Positions 1 through 12,519 are shown, counted from the first letter of the stretch. The stretch is DNA of 64,000 nt from Coenobita brevimanus (GCA_032717465.1 CM064732.1:32525138-32589137); one strand, 5' to 3'. Notes: generated by a model from the sequence alone, not told the origin. A program made the numbers and translations.

Positions 1-37
<37 letters not shown>
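1..37. repeat. (TG)n microsatellite
   Basis: About 18 TG units run from the first base of the window, so the array probably continues to the left. Confidence 0.97.
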
Positions 38-38
<1 letters not shown>

Positions 39-1270
39 GACTGCATGCTTTACACCCACTAAAAAGATGGAGTCAGTACTGTATGTTGATGTGTATGTAT
101 CCCCTGATGTGAAATCTGCCGCAACAAGGCAGACTTTACAAGATAACCTAAAACAGTGCCATCGCCTCGTACCACAACCATCACCACACACACACACAAA
201 CACACACACAAAAAAAAAAATTTGGCCCATCACCACACCACCACCACCATTACCCCCGCCTCTTCTCGTAGTGCCACCCACTCCTCATTTGAGGTCATAA
301 CTCTTTCACCGCTGTGGACGCACTAAGGCATATCATTCAAGATAACGCAGGGCTATTTTGCACAAAACGGAGTCATCTTATTTCGACAGTCCCTTTCCTT
401 CTTATGGAAGCACTTACCTACATTATACTGACTAACATGCACTAGGTGATTTTATTCATTCCAGGAAAATCCTGTTTCGTCTTACTTTCATGGATGCAGT
501 AAGAATGTTTATTCTGGTCACCCCAAAACAATGTTATTCAGCTGAATGAAATCCTAGCAGTCGAAGGGGTAAAGAATTAGGTCGGAGTTCAGTATAAACA
601 AGGTAAATAGAAAATGAGTGGTTGTCTTAAGCCTTTTCAGCACGGTGACTTCCCGTAACCACTGCACAATTTAGTTCGACTTGGAAGCACGTCGCGCATT
701 ATAGGAGTTACAAGCAACATCTTTAACTTCTTCACAACGGCAGAGTATTTACTAAGCGGAATAAAACCACTCGATGTAGGCAAGAAGCAAGTCATCGAAC
801 AGTGAGGTTTAAGTGGAATCGAATAAGCAATCTTGCCTAATGATTAAAGGTAATTAAAACAGTCTGCCGAGAGCAAAACTCAAATAAAATGTAGACTTTA
901 CTGTGCAGAGGAGGTTAGCATCATTTGGCTGCCTTATACTGTATTTTAATCTTAGCTTAATAAAATCGTCTGATATTAGCCGGAATACAAAGGTGGATTA
1001 ATTCCAACCGTGAGGGGGTTATTATTACACTCTCAACCTCCTATGGTACACTCAGTCTAATTGAACAGCCTTACCTTAGAGATACTTGAATACTCGAGCT
1101 GCCTCCACCGTGAGGGGGTTAGTGTCATATAAAATCAAAAGGCTTAGCCAAAAGAGAAATACAGAAACACACACAGTTTGGAGGAATAAAACGAGTGGAT
1201 GTGCTTACTGTATTTTTGCATTGCATTTACCTCAATGAACATGGACGTGTGGGAGAAATCTTTCGTGTTC
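38..1270. other. No gene seen; unique-looking AT-rich DNA
   Basis: I see no recognisable coding, RNA or transposon feature. There are short CA- and A-rich runs at 183-220. A 16-base direct repeat, ACCGTGAGGGGGTT with flanking matches, occurs at about 1005-1020 and again at 1105-1120, almost exactly 100 bp apart; its meaning is unknown. Confidence 0.6.
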
Positions 1271-1368
1271 TGATCTATCTGTCTATCTATCTATCAATCT
1301 ATCATCTATCTATCTATCTATCTATATCTATCTATCTATCCCTATCTCTCTCTCCCTGTCTCTCTCTG

Positions 1369-1400
<32 letters not shown>

Positions 1401-1414
1401 TATCTATCTATCTC

Positions 1415-1467
<53 letters not shown>
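1271..1467. repeat. Compound (TATC)/(CT)/(TA)/(GA) microsatellite
   Basis: An uninterrupted succession of TATC, CT with TGTC, TATC, TA and finally GA arrays spans about 200 bp. The change from pyrimidine to purine repeats across a central (TA) tract makes an imperfect palindrome that could extrude a hairpin. Confidence 0.95.
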
Positions 1468-1471
<4 letters not shown>

Positions 1472-1648
1472 TTACAGTATTTTAATTTTCAGCGGCGTCT
1501 GCGAGATGAGATACTGCATTTGTGTCGATCTGCAGTGGCATATTAAAGATTTATTATGTATCGACCTGCAGTGATGTGGGTGTGTGAGAGAGATTGTAAA
1601 TAGTATCGGCATCCAATAATGTTTGTGGAAGACTGCATGTATAGCAAT

Positions 1649-1694
<46 letters not shown>

Positions 1695-2240
1695 TCTTTG
1701 TGGCTTAATTTGGAGTGTGATATGGTTTTTATTCACTTGAACCTTAGAATGTCTCCTTTTCTTTAATTGTGATCAACTTCTGACCATTTCCTATGGTTTA
1801 AATGCAATATACTCTGCGTGACTCTGTTAGATCACTCATCCATTAACGCATTCAGCCCTGTAATGTGCAAGCTCAGTATGGATAACGCAGAATGATTTTA
1901 TTTCGTTTGGGACAGACGTTCTTGGTGTGAAAGGGTTACAGGATTATAACTGTGCATAGAGTTCCACCTATAGTCCTCTCAATGTGTCCTGGTGAAGATG
2001 CCCCTCCCCCTTGCAGCAGACTGGTTGATAATAAGCAAGAAAGACAATACTACTGTTCGCTACGTTTTCAAAATATATGGTACATAATGCTACTGTCAAC
2101 CTCATATCATTCAATCACGGCTCAGCATTAAGTTGGGGGCGAGGTTTAGATTTACCAGATTTGAATAGATGGGCTATAATGAACACACACATGCCACCTC
2201 CACACCTGCATATACGCCGCGCATCTTGAATGTAAAACAC
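1468..2240. other. Non-coding stretch with a (TG)n array
   Basis: The only clear feature is a (TG)20-21 array at about 1650-1691. The remainder shows no coding or transposon signal that I recognise. Confidence 0.6.
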
Positions 2241-2244
2241 GAGA

Positions 2245-2690
2245 AAGAATACAAAATCCGCTACATTGTATACAAGAGACAGCTAATTGTACGTACGAAA
2301 CAGTTGAAAATATACAAAACACAGTTAGATTCTAGAAAGTATACTCGAGACAGCTAGACAGTATCACAGTTCGAAAGTATAGAAGAAGCAGCTAGAGAGT
2401 ATACAAGAGATAGCTAGAAAAGTATAGTCGAGGCAGCTAGAGCGTACATAAGAGACAGTTCAAGTATGCAAGAGACAGCCGGGAAGAATACTCGAGACAG
2501 CTAGAGATAACAAAAGAGACAACTAAAAGTATACATGAAACAAGTAAAAAATATACGCGAGGCAACTAGAGATTATAAGAGACCTCTATTAACATACAAG
2601 AAACAGCTCAGAGTATATCAAAGACAGGTAGAGGTTATTCAAGAGACAGCTAGAAATATACAAGAGGCCGTTAAAAGTATAAAAGTGTAC
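2245..2690. repeat. Degenerate 21-bp minisatellite
   Basis: About 20 diverged copies of a 21-bp unit resembling TATACAAGAGACAGCTAGA fill this interval. Where the frame stays open, at 2260-2357 and 2570-2700, the plus strand reads as a seven-residue repeat of the type YKRQLxV. Stop codons in the middle, mostly from CTAGA or CTAGC junctions, break the frame, so I treat it as a non-coding tandem repeat rather than a coiled-coil gene. The 21-bp period equals two turns of B-DNA. Confidence 0.8.
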
Positions 2691-2856
2691 CGCCTAACCT
2701 CGCCCAGTTTGAACATAATATGACCACTAGTAAGCATAAAACTAATGCTCCCATTAAACATACACAGCCTCTCCCACAATCATGATTTGAGTATTATACG
2801 CTAGAAAATGCAACAGGAATGTGTCCAATCAGAATAGACAAAACTCTCACACTTAT

Positions 2857-3196
2857 TTTTTTATGTCCAGCTCTGGACATAGGTTTAACAGCTCTTTCCC
2901 TGGGGCCCAGTAGTCCTTAAATGGACCGTACACCTCCACATGTCACTATTTGGGCGCTAACACCCATAGTCCATATTGGATGCACGCTAAGGCTGTCCCA
3001 TGCAGGGCTGGTGGAATGGCATTATCTGGGGTGTTTTTTTTTTTTTTTTTTAACATATTGGCGGGTCTATGGTGGGTCAGTAAAGTCTAAATACACGAAA
3101 TTCAACTCCTTAAACTGTTTCCTTCTCCAGCCGGAATTCAAACCCTCATCCACTGAGACAGCAGACCACCTCTCTATCGACTCGGCCACAGCCTTT
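2857..3196 (-). mobile_element. tRNA-derived SINE, diverged (family S1)
   Basis: Read on the minus strand, this begins near 3196 with a decayed tRNA-like head and ends in an A-run (T-run at about 2857-2864). It matches by eye, in the same order, the better preserved SINE at 46648-47026: the ACCTCCACATGTCAC block, the GCGCTAACACCCA block and the AAGGCTGTC block are all present. An internal T-run at about 3029-3050 is an expansion of a short T-run at the equivalent site in the other copy. Box A and box B are mutated, so it is probably inactive. Confidence 0.8.
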
Positions 3197-3249
3197 TCCA
3201 AACACCTTCATAAATACGCAGCAGAATTCAGGATAAGAGCAATATAGTC

Positions 3250-4140
3250 TATTTGTACATACTGAAACTTTAATACTCCTAAAACTTGAAGACCAAGTCA
3301 TGATTCCATAAAGTTATATGAGCATTAGTCATGAGTGTGGAGTGAGTCTTTTTCTTACTTGTCAAATCAACTCTTCAATTTGACTACAAATGATTGTCAT
3401 CTGTGCTAAATGGGGCTAACATACTTCGTCATCTTAGAAACTTTTCGCTCATAATAAACATAAGCAAGTCTTCCAGCTGCACATCAAGATAAGGCAGTTG
3501 GCAAGTGCACAAGAAACACCGATTAAGTATCAAATAACGGACCAAATAACAGGCGCAGGGTGGCCACACCTACATAATACGTTAAATGTGTAACAGTAAT
3601 AGGGCTAGTAAGCACAAAGAAACTTGTCCATATACTCAGTGCCTTCATTAGAGCAGTAAAGTATAGCCCTTAATCCTTCAAAGGCTAGGATTTCTTTCTA
3701 CCGAAGAATATCGGCAACTGTTAGCCTAATTGATTACCAAACACACCAACCGCAGCGAGAAGATTAATAATTTTACAAAAACCTGCTGTTCGGCGACGCT
3801 GACCCCAAAAAGGTAGAAAAATAATGCACTTATCTCTCAGTCTCCTATGACTCATTATGTGAATAAAATCTCCTGGCATTAGTTGGATTATTATACTAGA
3901 GATGTTGCAACCATGGCTAGGACAATAAACATACACAAGGCCACCACACCTGCATACATATAGCAGATTAATAATACGAAAAGTATAATCCTCCCACATC
4001 ATAAAAAAAGTACATTAACCTTCCACATCTACTGATACGATAGAAAGTATAAAAATAATGAGCCTATTAGACATACAAAGTCTGCATATATTTATACATC
4101 ACGCAAGTTGAAAAGAGTCGCTGGAAGGTATAAAAGTAAA
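3250..4140. other. No gene seen
   Basis: AT-rich, apparently unique DNA. The short open frames here have no recognisable domain, and I saw no splice-flanked or repeated structure. Confidence 0.6.
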
Positions 4141-4254
4141 GGTTGGTGTGGCTATTGAGAGAAAAGCTATTTATTGGAGAAATACTGGGGAGGACGGCAT
4201 ACCCCGTGGATGCGTCCACACCCTGGTAATGGGATATTTAAAAACGATACTTCT

Positions 4255-4619
4255 TGATGGAGGAGGTGGCGGGCAGGGCGAGCGAGGCAAAGGAGACGAG
4301 GGAAGAAGAAAGGAGAGGAGAGGATGGGAGAGACGACCAGAGAAGAGTAGAGTTTGCGAAAGGAGAGGAGAGAAGAGGGGAGGGTAAAGGAAAAGAGAAG
4401 TGGAGTTAGAGCAACAAAAGGAGGGAAAGGGGAGCAGAGAGGCGGAGGGATTATGAAGTACAGGAGGTAAGAGAGAATGGATAACGAAAGGAGGAAGGAA
4501 AGGAAAGCAGAATAGATAGGGGAAGTTAGCGAGAGGAAAAGAGGGGAGAGGAAATGGGCGTGGTGAAAAAATGGAAGGAAAGGGAATGAGAAGTGAGGAA
4601 AAGTGAAGAGTAAAAGGAA

Positions 4620-4661
<42 letters not shown>
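4255..4661. repeat. Polypurine tract ending in (GA)n
   Basis: The plus strand is overwhelmingly A and G for about 400 bp and ends in an uninterrupted (GA)19 at about 4623-4660. The open frames on either strand are compositional artefacts. Confidence 0.9.
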
Positions 4662-4663
<2 letters not shown>

Positions 4664-4899
4664 AGCTATCAGAAACACTCTGTCGCAAGAATTTTTATTG
4701 TGCTTCCTAATTCACATAAAGGCTTTCATCAATCTATATATCTTCCTCGTTATCTTAGTTCCCCAAATTACTATGACACCTGCTCTATTAACCACTCACC
4801 CCATCGCTCTGCCATTGTACTCACAGCCACTCAGTTTATGATTCACTGACCCATTATGATTTACGCACCTAAACTCCCTCTATCCCTCACTCACGCCCA

Positions 4900-4944
4900 C
4901 TTTCATAATTCTTTCACTTTCAATCGCTGTCACATACCCATTCA

Positions 4945-5005
<61 letters not shown>

Positions 5006-5880
5006 TTCCTCAGTGCAACATCCCACTTCTGATACTCTGTTGCGGTTAGGCTAAAGAAGTTCACTTTACTGAAGGAAACCCCTACCCTCTTACGGGATGA
5101 TATACTACTCACTCATTCCTTTATTCGCTCTCACTGACTTCAACACGCTTACATCCTCATTCTTTCTTTTCTTAGTCATTCACTTATTTTCAGTCTGTCA
5201 CTTACTCATGATCATACTCAGTCATTCACTCCCATCTGCATGCCCTGCTACTCAGTGACTCTTTTTCAGTACCTCACTCTCTCACACAATCGTTAATTAT
5301 CTCACTCGGTCCCTAACACACTCACTCCCTCTTTCCCTATTACCCACTTCCTACTCACTTACACTTTCACTCTCACTTCCACTCACTCATCTTCGCTCTC
5401 TCACTCACTTTACCTTATTCCATCTCTCATTCACTCTCACTTCCTCTATGAACTTAGTCATTCAGTTGCTCGCTCGTTCCCTTTCCATTTCAGTTACGCG
5501 CACTTGCATTCTCCATTACCCACCCCAACATACACGCACTTAAATTTAACCTCCTCTTTTACTCTCTCTCTCTCTCTCTCTTTCTCTCTGCAGTTCATTT
5601 TCTTTGAAGTTCCAATCACCATTCCTCTCCCTCTCTTTTTACCCTCTTTAAGACTGATAAAAAGGTGAGACCCCTCCGCCTTTCACTTTCTCTCTTGTTT
5701 TTCATCCTTGTTTCCTCACTTTCTTCTTATTTTCTCACTCTTTCCCTCCTTCTGTTCCATCTTTCTCTCCTGATGCACTGCTTCCTCCCAGCTGTCATAT
5801 AATGTTTTTCTGTATTTCTTTGTCTGTATGTCTGTCTCTGTTTCTGTCCCTCTCTGTCTGTCTGTCTATCCGTCTGTCTG

Positions 5881-5967
<87 letters not shown>

Positions 5968-6101
5968 CTTCCTACCCAACTATCCATCCATCTATCCAAC
6001 CATTCACCCGTCCACATATCTGTCTGTCTATCCATCTATATATATATCTATCTATCTGTCTGTCTGTCGGTCTGTTTATCTGTCTGTCGGTCTGTCTGTC
6101 G

Positions 6102-6132
<31 letters not shown>

Positions 6133-6236
6133 ATCCATCTATGTACCTGACTGTCTATCTGTCTCTCTATCTATTAGTTTATATTATCAGCCTATCTACA
6201 TTACGATTATATGTTTTTCCCCATAAAATTCTTCCC

Positions 6237-6271
<35 letters not shown>

Positions 6272-7062
6272 TCCTCCTTTATACATCCTTCCTTCTGTCT
6301 ACCGTCCCTCCATCTTCTATCTACGAAATACCCTTTCATTTACTTCCTTTCCTTTCTCATATGCTCCCCTTCCCTCTACTCTCCCCCCCATCCTTTTTTC
6401 TTTTTTTTTTTCACCCTGCCTCTTGCCACTCCTCCATCCTGTTACTATCCCTCCTTCTCCCTCCCTCTACTCTGCCTCTATGTTTTCCTGTTTCCCATTT
6501 CCTTCCCTCTCTTTTCTTCTGCTCTCACTCTAGCTCTCTTCTTCCACCTTCCCTGTTCATTCCCTTTTTCCCAAGTCTCTCTTCATGTTTGTACTTTGCT
6601 TCTACTACTTTCCTTTTTGCAACCCTTCCTATCCTTTCCTTTACCATCCCTCCGATACATTTCTCATTTTCTGAATTTCTCGTTCTTCTTCTCACTACTC
6701 TACCTCCTTTAATTTCATTTTTGCATCTCTCACTTCCTCTGTGCCTTCTGTTTTACTTCCCTTCCTGCTTTACTCTTTCTCCATCTTCTTCCCCCGTTCC
6801 TCCTTGTTTTCATCTTCTTCCTTCTGTTTACCGTCCTCCTTACTTCTTACCTTCTTCCTTCCCATTGTTTCCTTCCCTCGTCATTCTTCTCTCCCTGTTG
6901 CTATTATCTCTCCCTTTCCGTCTCCTTTCCTTACCTCCTTCGTTCTACATCTATTCTTTTGTGTTTATTTCCTTTCCTCCTTCCCTCTTCCTTATCTCCA
7001 TTTCCTTCTCCTGGCTCCGCTTTGCAATCGTACTAACTCACTTCCTCCATCTTCTGCTTCCA

Positions 7063-7130
<68 letters not shown>

Positions 7131-7271
7131 TTGGTTCTACATTACTTTCCCCCCCCCCCCTCACTTTCCTCCGTCCTTGCCTCCCTACCGTCCATTCGCT
7201 CTGCCCTTGGTTGCCATGACAACACCACCATCAACAACACCTCCTTTGGCCATCCCTTGCCTTGCCTTTCA

Positions 7272-7337
<66 letters not shown>

Positions 7338-7422
7338 ACCCCTGTCCTTACCTTTCCATCCAGCCTATCATATCTTTTTTATTTTTCATCATTTCGTCTT
7401 TCCATCCCTACCTTCCTGTTCC

Positions 7423-7495
<73 letters not shown>

Positions 7496-8212
7496 TTCAT
7501 CAGCTGGCTTCTTTATTCCCTCTATTTTTCTTACCTCACTCTTACACTCTGTCACTCTTTATACCTCCCACATATTTTCTTCTCGCTTATTGCCTCTATA
7601 CCGTCTATCAATTTTCCCTTCAGTCCCTTTTCCATACCTCTACCCTGAAGCCCCTTCCACTTCCATCCTGTCCTTCTTCTCCCCTTCGGCTTTCTTGTCT
7701 CTTCATCCCTTCCACTGTTTCTTCCATCCATTCCTTCTTCTCTCCTTCCACTTTCTTGTCTCTTCATCCCTTCCTCCCTTTCTTCTGTCTATGCCTTCTT
7801 CCCTCTCTCCACGTTTTCTCTTGTCTCCAGCCTACTTCCCTGGCTTAGACCCTTCCTTCTCTAACTTCTTCCTTCCATCCTCTGTTCCTATTTTCTTTCC
7901 TTCATCCTATTCTCCTTTTTATTCCAACCCACCTCTTCTATCTTTCATTCGTTCCCTTAAAGCATTAGTCATTTTCATCCGTCGTCTTCCCTCCATACTG
8001 TTAAATACTTTCCTTTCATTACATTTCCCTCTGGCTTATTTACTCATCTCTCCAGTTTCTTCTACTCATCCGCCATCTAATCATTACCTCTCTCACCTTT
8101 TTCTTCCACTTCTTTCTTCCTGCCCGACCTGCTGTCTGTCTTTCTGTTTCATTCTCTATCTCTCTCACTGTTCTATTCTTTTAATACTGCGAATAAGGTC
8201 AGACTGCTTCGA
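4900..8212. repeat. 3.3-kb polypyrimidine block with many (CT)n arrays
   Basis: The plus strand is strongly C/T biased throughout. Pure or nearly pure arrays lie at about 4945-5000, 5806-6175 (TGTC, CT and TATC units), 6240-6269, 7067-7127, 7272-7334 and 7426-7492. The frames of 545 and 511 codons across 6211-8276 consist almost entirely of Ser, Leu, Phe and Pro, read through pyrimidine-only codons, and have no start context, domain or codon preference; they are not genes. The tract could form H-DNA or triplexes. Confidence 0.9.
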
Positions 8213-8216
8213 AATT

Positions 8217-8218
<2 letters not shown>

Positions 8219-8268
<50 letters not shown>
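8219..8268. repeat. (GA)n microsatellite
   Basis: About 25 GA units lie immediately downstream of the polypyrimidine block, so the strand bias reverses within about 50 bp. Confidence 0.97.
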
Positions 8269-8269
<1 letters not shown>

Positions 8270-8830
8270 CAATTAAAATGGCAACTAAAGAAAATCTTTG
8301 TGTCGTAAATTGAGAGTACCAGAATTATCTTTCATTCTACTAGTCATATTGCTAACATACTTTAACGTTCTCATTACCTTTACCTATATTTCCGTTCTTC
8401 CTACCGCCAAACATATTTATTGGAAATCCCCAAGAATGAATGGGAAAAACACAACCTTTTTTAACCCCCTGAGGACGACGGCGACTATTTGTTAATCTTG
8501 ATAGCTAATGAGTTTATTCACCATTTACGAGTGAAGGGGATAGACGTCACCATGAACTCCTGCACGAAAATGTTTTAAAATTTCAAATGGTACCACCAGA
8601 GAACTCACAGACTCAAAGACTAAGGAATGGTTTGAACTGCCCACTTCATAAAGAAATCGACTCACCTATTTTACGTTAGTTACCGCCAAATAACCTTACC
8701 TAGCGGTAGAAAGAATTCGCAATGAAAAGCATACCTTATCTGACGCAAGGCAAATTGATAAGAACAAAATGCGAAAGGAAGACTGGTAAGCTAAACAGGA
8801 TGCACCATGAGATCAACTGTCACTTTTTTT
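8270..8830. other. No gene seen
   Basis: AT-rich DNA without a recognisable feature. The short frame at 8298-8495 has no domain that I can name. Confidence 0.55.
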
Positions 8831-8834
8831 TTCC

Positions 8835-9300
8835 CCTATGGGGATGGGGTTAGGGAGGGGAAATCTGACGGGTCGGGAATGGAATGTTGGGGAGTGGGGG
8901 AAGGAGAAGTGACGGCTTGGGATGGGATATGGTGGTGCGGGGAAAGATGTGAGCTGTGTGATGGGTGTCAGGTTTGGGGAGAAAGTGTTGGGTGTGATAA
9001 GGGGGCGTGGAAGTGTGATGAGAGAGTGTCTGACTGTGGGAAGGAGGAGCAGTGGTCTGAGGAGGGTGTGTAATGGATGTGAAGTGTTACGGGAGAGGAT
9101 GTGGGAGTGTGGGTAGAGAGTTGGTGCTGTGAGGAAGAAGTGTTACGGTGCGGGGACGGGTGTGTGGCGTGTGTAATGGAGTTGTAGAAAAGGATTAAAG
9201 GGATATGGGAGTTGACGGAGGTATGGCGTGTGGTGAGGAAATGATAGGGCGTGTACTGTCGTATGAGGTGGGGAATGGGAAATGTCGTTGTCACTTTGTC
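8835..9300 (+). other. G-rich tract with a quadruplex-type motif
   Basis: The plus strand is unusually rich in G and poor in C for about 460 bp. At 8840-8860 four runs of three or four Gs are separated by loops of 1-3 bases, which satisfies the canonical G-quadruplex pattern. The overlapping short frames have no recognisable domain. Confidence 0.7.
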
Positions 9301-9336
9301 CACCAATTATTGGTTCATGTTGCATTACTTCGGACC

Positions 9337-9375
9337 CCCCCCCCCCCCGCTCTCTAATCGGACACTCACAAACAA

Positions 9376-9421
<46 letters not shown>

Positions 9422-9624
9422 ACATGCAGCATCACTGTCATAAACTTGTCGATTGAAACACAAAATCCTGAAGTCACCCCCTCCCTAATAAAATTATCTG
9501 GCTATGGTCATGACCACTGAGGAGAACGACGCAAGCAATAAGGTACCAAGGTGAGGAAGAAGGGAGAAAAGTAAGTGAGGAGAAGGGTAATAGATACGAA
9601 TGGACAATCAATCAATCAATTAAT

Positions 9625-9672
<48 letters not shown>

Positions 9673-9910
9673 CAAGAAGGGAGAAAGCAAAGAAAGAGAA
9701 ATATAAAATACTTGGAGAAGGAAAGAGAAAAATAGGAATGACACGTGAACAGGCGAGCATGGCAGAAAAAGGAAGGGGGAAAAACAAGGAAAAGAAAGCG
9801 AGAGAGGAAGTGGGCAGGGAGGAGAGAGGGACGGGGAGAGAGAGGAGAAGCTAAGAGGAAAATAGGATTATATGTTAAGAAGACAGCGAGGGGAAAATGG
9901 AGTCGCTCTC
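9337..9910. repeat. Cluster of C-run, (CA)n, (ATCA)n, (GA)n and purine-rich DNA
   Basis: A run of about 12 C residues starts near 9337. Then come (CT)/(CA) at about 9375-9423, (ATCA)5 at about 9607-9626, (GA)22 at about 9626-9670 and a polypurine stretch to about 9900. Confidence 0.9.
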
Positions 9911-10019
9911 TTTGGCTCTTTCGCAGTCCTTTTTTATTTTTTATTTTTGTATCTATCACGATGTAACAAGCCCTAGGTATGAAGTACTAAACAGGAATAT
10001 TTTGCCAATGTTTATAAAT

Positions 10020-10560
10020 TTCTAGGGGGTATATTAGATGAGTTATGAAACAGTTTGGGATCAGTCCGGCATGGCTGTCACTGGACTCTGAATGGCAGTA
10101 CTGTATGTCTTTGAGAAGTTAGTGATACTTATGAATGTTTTGATGTAGTCATGTTAGGTGAGCGAATAGTCTGGGATAATTTGCTGTAAGTCGGTTTATG
10201 AAGTACCCTGAAAAATACATAAAAGTATGAATAATGTGGTATTGTCTAACAGACCTGTGAATGGTCTGAAATGGTTTGTAAAGGCTTGAGATGCTTTGGA
10301 AACGATCTATAATGGTATAGGATATCCTGTGGCGAATTATAAAATTGCTTGAATGTAGTATGGCAAGGAAGAAAATGGTCTTTGCAGGTTGTGATGTGGT
10401 CTAAATGAATTTGTGGGTTATCTGGGATAGTCTGCGTAGGTCTATAAAGGTTCAGGGATGGTAATGAGAAACTCAATATCTGAATGATATGGCGGTCATA
10501 ATTGATCTGTGTGTTTGAAATGGTTTGTTCCTACGGGCAACGCTTTGGGAATTATTTATC
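10020..10560. repeat. Degenerate 10-11-bp periodic tract
   Basis: The plus strand reads as successive diverged words of the form AAATGGTTTG or GGATAGTCTG at 10-11-bp spacing. This is clearest at about 10255-10330 and 10375-10470. No protein or RNA gene is apparent. The spacing matches one DNA helical turn. Confidence 0.55.
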
Positions 10561-10779
10561 AAGGTATATGAAAAAAGTGTTGACGTATGGAATCGCTTGA
10601 AAACTGTCTCGCATGACTGGGATTCCATATCACCCCCACAGCTGGGTGCATGTATAATATTTTTTTGATGGACTTTCAACCATACTTCCAGTGGCAGAAG
10701 ATGATCTCATCCAAGGCCATATTATAGAGCAAAAGTGAAAATAGTGTTATCCAACAAAAACGCCTTTTCCACTTGGTGG

Positions 10780-11290
10780 TCTGTGAACCCCTTCCATAAT
10801 GTGGCCCCTCAAACAGTCCTAATAACAATTGAATATTCTGGTCAACTCTCAGTTCTTTCAGTAATAACTTTAACAAATCATCACCTATTCCTCTACTAAA
10901 ATCTTCAGATAGAAACATTATAAATGACCCACACAGAAAAGTGAACATCCTTGCCAGTATGTTTGCCAGAAACTCTACCTTAAAGGAAGTCAGTCAGAAT
11001 GTCCCTGTACTAGAACTTCATTCTCCCGAAATAGCTCCACTTTTGATACAGACTAGATACGTAAATTTCATCTTAGACAATTTACCAGCCAACAAAGCTC
11101 CAGGGTCTGATGGAATTCCTCAAATCATTTTGAAAAAGCATTCCCCAAAACTTGCACCTGTTCTGGCTAAATTATTCAGACTATACTCCTACATGGATAT
11201 AAACCAATAGCCATCCAATTCCGAACGAAAGAAGTTCCCTGATCCCTCAGATTATAGACCAATAGCTATCACATCTTCACTTTCACTTGG
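10780..11290 (+). mobile_element. Jockey-like LINE fragment
   Basis: The fragment encodes the start of a reverse-transcriptase domain, including LDNLPANKAPGSDGIP and a following ILKKHSPKLAPV segment, which is the region before RT motif 1 in Jockey and related LINEs. It is collinear by eye with about 48540-49020 of the longer copy. It ends abruptly after the DYRPIAITSS-like motif, just before the compound microsatellite at 11320, so catalytic motifs are absent. The frame is broken at about 11205. Confidence 0.75.
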
Positions 11291-11319
11291 TTAAATATTT
11301 ATATATATATTCATCTATT

Positions 11320-11337
11320 TATTTATTTATCTATCTA

Positions 11338-11410
<73 letters not shown>

Positions 11411-11412
11411 CT
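11320..11412. repeat. (TATC)/(TG)n microsatellite
   Basis: TATC and TTTA units are followed by about 30 TG units and a short TATC run. It directly abuts the 3' end of the minus-strand RTE-like element, whose tail is made of TAGATA-type units. Confidence 0.95.
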
Positions 11413-11728
11413 ATCTATGTATATATTGCCAGACGCCTTAATCCCGTAGGAGGTGGCCACAAACAGTTCGCCTCCATGTCATCATGTCCCTCGCCATTTC
11501 ACTGCCCTCCGCCCAGCTCACACCCCCCTCTCTCAAATCCCTCTCCACTAATCCCTCCATCTAATTCTTGGCCACTTGCTCTCTCTGCACCCCTCCACCT
11601 CACTCACATACGCTCTCCCCGATAGTTTCTCGCTCTCCATCCTCTCCATGCTGCCAAATCACCTCCGTGCATTTCTCATAACTCTTTCTATCACATCCTC
11701 ATCCACACCACAACCCTCCTTCATTTCT

Positions 11729-12519
11729 TCATTTGTGAGTCTGTCTAAATGTTGCTCCACATGCTCCTTTCAAATAATTCATTTCCACCACTCTTCCTCT
11801 TGAACTATGTCCTCCCAACAAGGTCCAAGCTTCACATCCATCCGATAGACTTGGTATCATAGTACTATCATGCAGAAACTTTTTTACTTCCCTGTTCATT
11901 TCCCTATTTCTTATCATTACTTTCAAAGAACCAGCAACATTTCTTTCCTGCTGTACGTTTTCAAGCCCCTCATCCTCCAAACTTCCATCCACAATCATCA
12001 CACTACCCATATGCTTAAATACACTCACATTTTTCATTTCCTTATCATCCAGTTTCACTATACATTCAGTGACTTCATTTCTCTCGAAGACCATAACTTT
12101 ACTCTTCCCTACATTCACTTTTAGAATCTATTACTTACATACTCTCCCAAACTCATTCACCAGGCCTGGCAGTTTTCCTTGGTGTTCACTTAACAATACA
12201 ATATCATCTGCAAACAACAGTACAGGATGTTTCTAAACGCTGCCGTCTCTCATTTGAGCCGCTCCACATCCACTGCCTGCCTTATATCTCTTATAACCCC
12301 ATCCATGTACGGACTGGACAACCATGGAGACATATAACATTCCTCTTTCAACCCAGCATTCACATAAAAAAATTCACTCAGTTCACTATCCACATGCACC
12401 TTAGCACCCGCATACATACTCTTTACAGCATTCAACAAATTTCCATTTCCTCCATATATTGTTAATATTTTCCTCATTCTTCCTCTCTCCACTCTGTCAT
12501 ATGCTTTCCCCATATCCAT
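11729..12519 (-). pseudogene. RTE-like reverse transcriptase remnant
   Basis: Two open segments remain. 12250-12519 holds the FxDMxKAYDRV motif (RT motif A, with aspartate retained) and a degraded GLKEECYMSPW counterpart of the usual GLRQGCVMSPW. 11729-12118 holds the downstream NVGKSKVMVF segment and the ERNVAGSLKVM tail. The FADD-type box falls in the frame-disrupted gap between them. The enzyme would have copied element RNA by target-primed reverse transcription; this copy cannot. Confidence 0.75.

Noticed and set aside
2169..2723. A small coiled-coil protein gene
   Set aside because: The frame is interrupted by several stops within the repeat and has no plausible start or flanking exon structure.
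6211..8276. Open frames of 545 and 511 codons on the plus strand
   Set aside because: They read through polypyrimidine DNA and contain almost only Ser, Leu, Phe and Pro; stop codons need purines, so long frames are expected by composition.
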